Translations under genes and position numbers: made by a program
DNA from: UBA5972 sp964600965
GTDB lineage: Bacteria > Pseudomonadota > Alphaproteobacteria > Rhodobacterales > Rhodobacteraceae
Assembly (NCBI GenBank): GCA_964600965.1
Contig: CAZRLO010000004.1
Span: 5,120 to 69,119, forward strand
Length of the DNA stretch: 64,000 nt
Reading direction: 5' to 3'
Shown here: in pieces, positions 60,050-64,000 of the stretch
Layout: each line of letters opens with the position of its first letter
How positions within the stretch are numbered: the stretch's first letter is position 1
The notes under the pieces: generated by a model
Told to the model about the DNA's origin: nothing
Database searches by the model: none
The model's input: only the letters and a program-made list of their open reading frames with translations

Positions 60050-60966
60050 CACTGCGAACCTTCCCATAACCGGGCCGCGCCGCGAACGCCGGAACTGTCG
60101 CCCCACCGCGCGACCACGGGGCGAACCGCCGCCTGATCGCGTGGCGGCAGAAAGACATGGGGGGCGATGCAGGCGGCCAATTGATCCGCCAGACCCGGCA
60201 AATTCGACAATCCACCCCCCAGAACGATCGTTTCGGGGTCCAGAACGTTCACGATAATGCCCAGCGCGACGCCCAGCCGGTCGCCGAATTCGGCCAGAAC
60301 CGCCTGCGCCACCGCATCCCCCCGGCCCGCACGAACGGCAATCTCGCGGGCATCCGCGACCGGAGCCCCGGCTTTGGCTGCATAGGCCCGGACCAGTGCC
60401 GGACCCGAAAGATAGGTCTCGACGCAGCCGCGCCGTCCGCAAAAACAATGCTCTCCCAAAGCGGTCGCCCCTGGCATCGGCATGTGGCCCCACTCGCCCG
60501 CGATGCCGCGCGCGCCGTGCATGATCCGGCCGTCGATCACCAGGCCGCCGCCGACCCCGGTACCCAGAATGACCGCAAAGACCGAAGCCGCGCCCGCGCC
60601 CGCGCCGTCGTGGCATTCCGACAAGGCCAGGCAATTCGCGTCGTTGCTGCACCGGACCGGGCGGCCCAGCGCCTGCGCCAGGTCGGCAGGCAGGTTCCGG
60701 CCATTGATCCAGGTGGCATTGGCGTTGCGCACCCGCCCGGATTTCGGCGCGATCGAACCCGGTATGCCGCAGCCGATCCGGGGGCATTCGTGCCCGGTCT
60801 CTGCCTCAAGATGCCCAACCAGCCCGGCGATCGCCCGCAGGGTCGCGTCGTAGTCGTCGCGCGGGGTGGGCACCCGGTGCCGCAGCAGCTCTTGGCCGCC
60901 CGGCATCAGGACGACGCCTTCGATTTTGGTGCCGCCAAGATCGATCCCGAACAATGGCCGGTTCAT
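60049..60966 (-). CDS. ROK family sugar kinase, probable N-acetylglucosamine kinase
   Basis: 305 residues. FGIDLGGTKIEGVVLMPGGQ is the ROK ATP-binding N-terminus; CFCGRRGCVETYLSGPAL is the zinc-binding CxCGxxGCxE signature; GARGIAGEWGHMPMPGATAL holds the catalytic region. The closest recalled types are NagK and fructokinase-like ROK proteins. There is no DNA-binding domain, so it is an enzyme rather than a ROK repressor. It overlaps the HTH gene upstream by ATGA and sdhE downstream by TGATG. Confidence 0.88.
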   Translation of the reverse strand: MNRPLFGIDLGGTKIEGVVLMPGGQELLRHRVPTPRDDYDATLRAIAGLVGHLEAETGHECPRIGCGIPGSIAPKSGRVRNANATWINGRNLPADLAQALGRPVRCSNDANCLALSECHDGAGAGAASVFAVILGTGVGGGLVIDGRIMHGARGIAGEWGHMPMPGATALGEHCFCGRRGCVETYLSGPALVRAYAAKAGAPVADAREIAVRAGRGDAVAQAVLAEFGDRLGVALGIIVNVLDPETIVLGGGLSNLPGLADQLAACIAPHVFLPPRDQAAVRPVVARWGDSSGVRGAARLWEGSQ

Positions 60967-61370
60967 TTTCGCCCGGCGCTGGCCAGTTTCTTTTCCAGTT
61001 GCAGCAAGCGTTCGCCCAGACGCCGGTTTTCCGCCCGGATCGCCCGGATATCAGCGATCACTTCGGCGGTTTTCCCGCCATCCGCGGCGTCGTCGGCATT
61101 CCAAGGATCGCGCACACCCACGCCCTCGCCGGTCAGGAGCCAGATGATCGACACGTTGAGAACCCCGGCCAGCATCTGCAACTTGTTGGCGCGGGGCTCG
61201 GACATGTCCTCTTCCCATGCCTGAAGGGTTTTCAGCTTGACGCCCATGGTGTGGCTGCAAATTTCCTGCGTCAGCCCGACCGCCCGGCGTGCGCCGGCCA
61301 GACGGTCGCCGAAAGTGGCCGATTCTTCGCTGAAATAGCCGGATTCCGGGCGGTCGGTCGGTTCTGTCAT
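60963..61370 (-). CDS. XRE-type helix-turn-helix protein
   Basis: 135 residues. The HTH is at about 20-80: TFGDRLAGARRAVGLTQEIC, then MGVKLKTLQAWEEDMSEPRA and LAGVLNVSIIWLLTGEG. The last 40 residues (IADIRAIRAENRRLGERLLQ, then LEKKLASAG) are predicted to form a coiled coil, possibly for dimerisation. ATG 61370 is chosen because upstream residues are unconvincing. First gene of the coupled set HTH-kinase-sdhE, so it may control that operon. Divergent from the aspartate aminotransferase gene. Confidence 0.8.
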   Translation of the reverse strand: MTEPTDRPESGYFSEESATFGDRLAGARRAVGLTQEICSHTMGVKLKTLQAWEEDMSEPRANKLQMLAGVLNVSIIWLLTGEGVGVRDPWNADDAADGGKTAEVIADIRAIRAENRRLGERLLQLEKKLASAGRK

Positions 61371-61471
61371 GGCGGCTTTCCGGTTTGGTGTCTGGCACAG
61401 CGATCGACCCTTGATCGCGTCTGGCGCGCAACTTATGACATGCGCATCCAAGTTGCAAACGGGGTGGGACC

Positions 61472-62674
61472 ATGGGTTTTCTGGCGGACAATCTGACGCG
61501 GGTAAAGCCTTCGCCGACCATCGCGATCTCGACCCGGGCCGCCGAAATGAAGGCGGCGGGGCGCGACGTGATCGGCCTTGCCGCCGGAGAGCCCGACTTT
61601 GACACACCGACAAACATCAGGGATGCCGCAAAGGCCGCGATTGACGCCGGCAAGACCCGGTATACCGCACCGGACGGCATTGCCGAACTCAAGGCGGCGA
61701 TTTCCCGAAAATTCAAGCGGGACAACGGCCTGGTCTATGGTGTCGACCAGATCTCCGTTGCGACCGGTGGCAAGCAGGTGCTGTTCAACGCGCTGATGGC
61801 CACCCTGAATGCGGGCGACGAAGTGGTGATCCCCGCCCCGTACTGGGTTTCCTATCCCGACATGGTACTGCTGGCCGGTGGGGTTCCGGTCATCGCGACC
61901 GCGTCGCTGGAAAACCGGTACAAGCTTACGTCCGAAACGCTGGAAGCGGCGATCACCCCGAAAACCAAATGGCTGATTTTCAATTCCCCCTCCAACCCGA
62001 CGGGTGCCGGGTACTCGCACGCCGAACTGCGGGGCCTGACCGAGGTATTGCTGCGCCACCCGCAGGTCCGGGTTCTGAGCGATGACATGTACGAGCATCT
62101 TGCCTATCCGCCGTTCCGGTTCTGCACCCCTGCCGAGGTTGAACCGCGTCTCTATGACCGGACCCTGACCGTCAACGGCGTTTCCAAGGCTTACGCGATG
62201 ACCGGCTGGCGCATCGGCTACGCCGGCGGGCCGGCGGACCTGATCGGCGCCATGCGCAAGGTGCAGTCGCAAACGACGTCGAACCCCTGCTCGGTTTCGC
62301 AATGGGCGGCGGTCGAGGCGCTGGATGGACCTCAGGATTACATCGCGACCAGCCGCCCGGTATTTGAACGGCGCCGTGATCTGGTGGTAGCAATGCTGAA
62401 TGCAGCCGAAGGGATCACCTGTCCGAAACCGGAAGGTGCGTTCTATGTCTACCCCTCAGTTTCCGGTTGCATCGGTAGATCAACAACGTCCGGCAAGATG
62501 CTGAAAACGGACGAAGATTTCGCTGTATCCCTGCTGGAAGAAAAAGGCGTCGCCGTGGTTTTCGGAGCGGCATTTGGGCTATCGCCGAATTTTCGGGTCA
62601 GCTATGCTGCATCCGACGAGGTGCTGAAAGAGGCCTGCGAACGCATAAGGGCCTTTTGCGCCTCGCTTTGTTGA
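61472..62674 (+). CDS. aspartate aminotransferase, class I (PLP)
   Basis: 400 residues. Subgroup Ib aspartate/prephenate aminotransferase type, cytoplasmic. GLAAGEPDFDTPTNIRDAAK, then TRYTAPDGIAELKAAI and SVATGGKQVLFNALMA are N-terminal blocks; WLIFNSPSNPTGAGYSHAEL precedes the PLP aspartate; the PLP lysine is K239 in NGVSKAYAMTGWRIGYAG. FYVYPSVSGCIGR lies near the C-terminus. It transfers amino groups between aspartate and 2-oxoglutarate. An unknown protein gene follows after 21 bp. Confidence 0.93.
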   Translation: MGFLADNLTRVKPSPTIAISTRAAEMKAAGRDVIGLAAGEPDFDTPTNIRDAAKAAIDAGKTRYTAPDGIAELKAAISRKFKRDNGLVYGVDQISVATGGKQVLFNALMATLNAGDEVVIPAPYWVSYPDMVLLAGGVPVIATASLENRYKLTSETLEAAITPKTKWLIFNSPSNPTGAGYSHAELRGLTEVLLRHPQVRVLSDDMYEHLAYPPFRFCTPAEVEPRLYDRTLTVNGVSKAYAMTGWRIGYAGGPADLIGAMRKVQSQTTSNPCSVSQWAAVEALDGPQDYIATSRPVFERRRDLVVAMLNAAEGITCPKPEGAFYVYPSVSGCIGRSTTSGKMLKTDEDFAVSLLEEKGVAVVFGAAFGLSPNFRVSYAASDEVLKEACERIRAFCASLC

Positions 62675-62695
62675 CGGCAGACCGGGGGCGGGCAG

Positions 62696-63094
62696 ATGAC
62701 GGACGGGCAAAGCTTGTATTTCAGGGTGCGCGAGAACGGCGCGGCGGTGTTTCGGGTCGACACCGAGAACCGGCAGCGGCGGCTGGAAATGGACCAGATC
62801 GCGGTGGTGAACACCAATAACGGGCAGGTCAAGCATCAAGGCGACGCGCAGCCCAGCGAGGCCGAACAGGCCGAAATCGCGGCGTGGCTGGCAAAGCGCC
62901 AGCAGGTGCTGGCCACCCGCGGCATCGATGACATCCTGCGCGCGGTCGATCACCTGAACCTGACGGCGCAGTGGGCACAAAGCCGCGCGACCGACGAGGA
63001 GCTGGAGGTATTCACCGACCAGTTGCTGATGGCGATGCACGATCTGCGAATGGTGCTGGTGCGGAAGAAATCGGATCGGATGACCAAGGGGTGA
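62696..63094 (+). CDS. hypothetical protein, probably conserved
   Basis: 132 residues, hydrophilic, with no signal peptide or membrane helix. The first half looks beta-rich (LYFRVRENGAAVFRVDTENR, then LEMDQIAVVNTNNGQVK) and the second is helical (SEAEQAEIAAWLAKRQQVLA, then IDDILRAVDHLNLTAQWA). GGGGCGGGC lies upstream of ATG 62696. Close spacing to the aminotransferase gene suggests co-transcription. I do not recognise a family. Confidence 0.75.
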   Translation: MTDGQSLYFRVRENGAAVFRVDTENRQRRLEMDQIAVVNTNNGQVKHQGDAQPSEAEQAEIAAWLAKRQQVLATRGIDDILRAVDHLNLTAQWAQSRATDEELEVFTDQLLMAMHDLRMVLVRKKSDRMTKG

Positions 63095-63399
63095 TCCCGG
63101 ATCATCCGGCAGACGCCTGATCACAGCCCTATGCCCCGGATACCCAGCGCAAGTCGAAATCCTCAAAAGATATCGGCCTGCTTTCTTTTGAAGAAAACGT
63201 CTGCGGCGGGGCGGTCGGCCTGTGAATTGGCACACGGTTGCAATTGAAAATGCACGGCCCGAATATTACCCGACAGCCTCGCCTTTCGCCGGACCAAGCC
63301 CCTTTGTCGCACGCCCCTGGACGCGAACAGGCCCGCCGATACCCTCGGTGCCTGGCATCGCGGGGTGAATCCCGCCCCAATTGTTTCGTCGTGCGCGTT
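63095..63399. other. convergent gap, nothing recognised
   Basis: 305 bp between the unknown gene (plus) and the lrp-like gene (minus). A weak AT-rich hairpin (TTTCTT-TTG-AAGAAA, around 63182-63196) is the only visible structure, and no gene is supported. Confidence 0.4.
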
Positions 63400-63876
63400 T
63401 CATTTGGGGTCGCTCGACACCGCCAGCCGCGTCGTCGCCTTGATCTCTTCCATCGACAGTAATGCCGTCACATTGAAAATCTTCACCTCCGAAATCAACG
63501 CCTGATAGAAAACGTCATAGGCCTTTGCGTTCTCGACCCGCACCTTCAGGATATAGTCGATATCGCCCGCCAGCCGGTGCGCCTCCAATACTTCGGGGCG
63601 GTCCTGCAGGGTTTTCAGGAACCGCGCCTGCCAGTCGGCCTCGTGTTCGCTTGTTCGGATCAGCACGAAGAAACAGGCCTCCAGCCCCAGCGCCACGGGG
63701 TCGAGCAGAACCGTCTGCTTTCTGATCACCCCTCGCGCGCGCAGCTTGCGGATGCGATTCCATACCGGGGTCTTGGAAGAGCCTGATTTTCGGGCAATTT
63801 CGTCCAGCGACTGGCTGGCATCGTCCTGCAATTCCGAAAGGATTTTCCGGTCGGTATCATCAAGTTGGACCTGCAT
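63400..63876 (-). CDS. Lrp/AsnC family transcriptional regulator
   Basis: 158 residues. The HTH is at about 5-60 (LDDTDRKILSELQDDASQSL, then SGSSKTPVWNRIRKLRARGV) and the RAM ligand-binding domain at about 70-150 (LDPVALGLEACFFVLIRTSE, then LAGDIDYILKVRVENAKAYD, where GDIDYIL is the family's GDYDYLL block). Probably senses an amino acid. GGAG upstream supports ATG 63876; 15 further codons upstream are open but unlikely to be used. Its divergent partner lies beyond the window. Confidence 0.92.
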   Translation of the reverse strand: MQVQLDDTDRKILSELQDDASQSLDEIARKSGSSKTPVWNRIRKLRARGVIRKQTVLLDPVALGLEACFFVLIRTSEHEADWQARFLKTLQDRPEVLEAHRLAGDIDYILKVRVENAKAYDVFYQALISEVKIFNVTALLSMEEIKATTRLAVSSDPK

Positions 63877-64000
63877 TCGTTTCTCCGGCAGATTATGGAA
63901 TAAATCGCACCATTTTTCCATATATGCAGAACCACGTTCTTATTTGAAGCCCTATCTAGCAATTCATTCGGAAAAATATTCTATATTAGCCCACATCAAC
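63877..64000. promoter_or_regulatory. AT-rich region upstream of lrp-like gene
   Basis: 124 bp to the right edge, markedly AT-rich near 63935-63990. It is presumably the promoter region of the lrp-like gene and of a gene beyond the edge, which such regulators often face. No box is assigned. Confidence 0.35.

Overview
The window is a high-GC, gene-dense stretch of chromosome from an alphaproteobacterium, most likely of the order Rhodobacterales (the roseobacter/Rhodobacter group). The signs are: a C4-pathway 5-aminolevulinate synthase (hemA) with its PLP lysine at position 248; the block recG-ligA-ctrA-sciP-mnmA; an Usg protein; an LdtR-type MarR regulator; LexA sites of the alphaproteobacterial GTTC-N7-GTTC type; and many ATGA or TGATG stop/start overlaps. 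I see no rRNA gene, complete tRNA gene, transposase, integrase, prophage or CRISPR-Cas locus. This is mostly core genome, and the unusual material lies between the genes.

Layout. 1-11 kb: a truncated DsbA/FrnE-like gene, an acyl-CoA ligase, an XRE-cupin regulator, an orphan YejA-like binding protein, a LysE exporter with a DUF502 protein, the psuK-psuG pseudouridine operon, and rpsB-tsf with its terminator. 11-22 kb: a LuxR-type regulator, a ThDP enzyme, a FAD oxidoreductase, an AbrB-family membrane protein, a PLP trans-sulfuration enzyme, VOC and GST proteins, two coupled cyclophilins, coaD and a CBS protein. 22-31 kb: the valine-degradation genes mmsA and acd-hibch-mmsB, interrupted by a 3D-domain protein, a YbdK-type ligase and a putative esterase. 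31-40 kb: small membrane proteins, uvrA, a lytic transglycosylase, ssb, usg and gyrA. 40-45 kb: two tandem DoxX proteins, trmFO, a methyltransferase, gluQRS, hisI and an IscU-like protein. 45-52 kb: a 38-codon SOS gene, recG, ligA, ctrA, sciP and mnmA. 52-64 kb: a periplasmic unknown, an M20 peptidase, a rodZ-like gene with ispG and a DUF1499 gene, hemA, an ldtR-like gene, an HTH-nagK-sdhE operon, an aspartate aminotransferase and an Lrp regulator.

Most interesting: between recG and the iscU-like gene (44998-45385) there is a self-contained minus-strand unit. It has three in-phase LexA half-sites over a putative promoter, a 38-codon single-pass membrane protein, and a hairpin with seven Ts. 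By analogy with Caulobacter SidA it could be an SOS-induced cell-division inhibitor. Other observations worth checking are a palindrome (core ACTAAAATATTTTAGT) in three intergenic regions, a probable small RNA near 2.9 kb, an inverted dispersed repeat of about 140 bp (5.0 and 24.4 kb), and an 8-bp tandem array at 21.1 kb.

All calls come from reading the sequence and recalling family features. No database search or computed alignment was possible.
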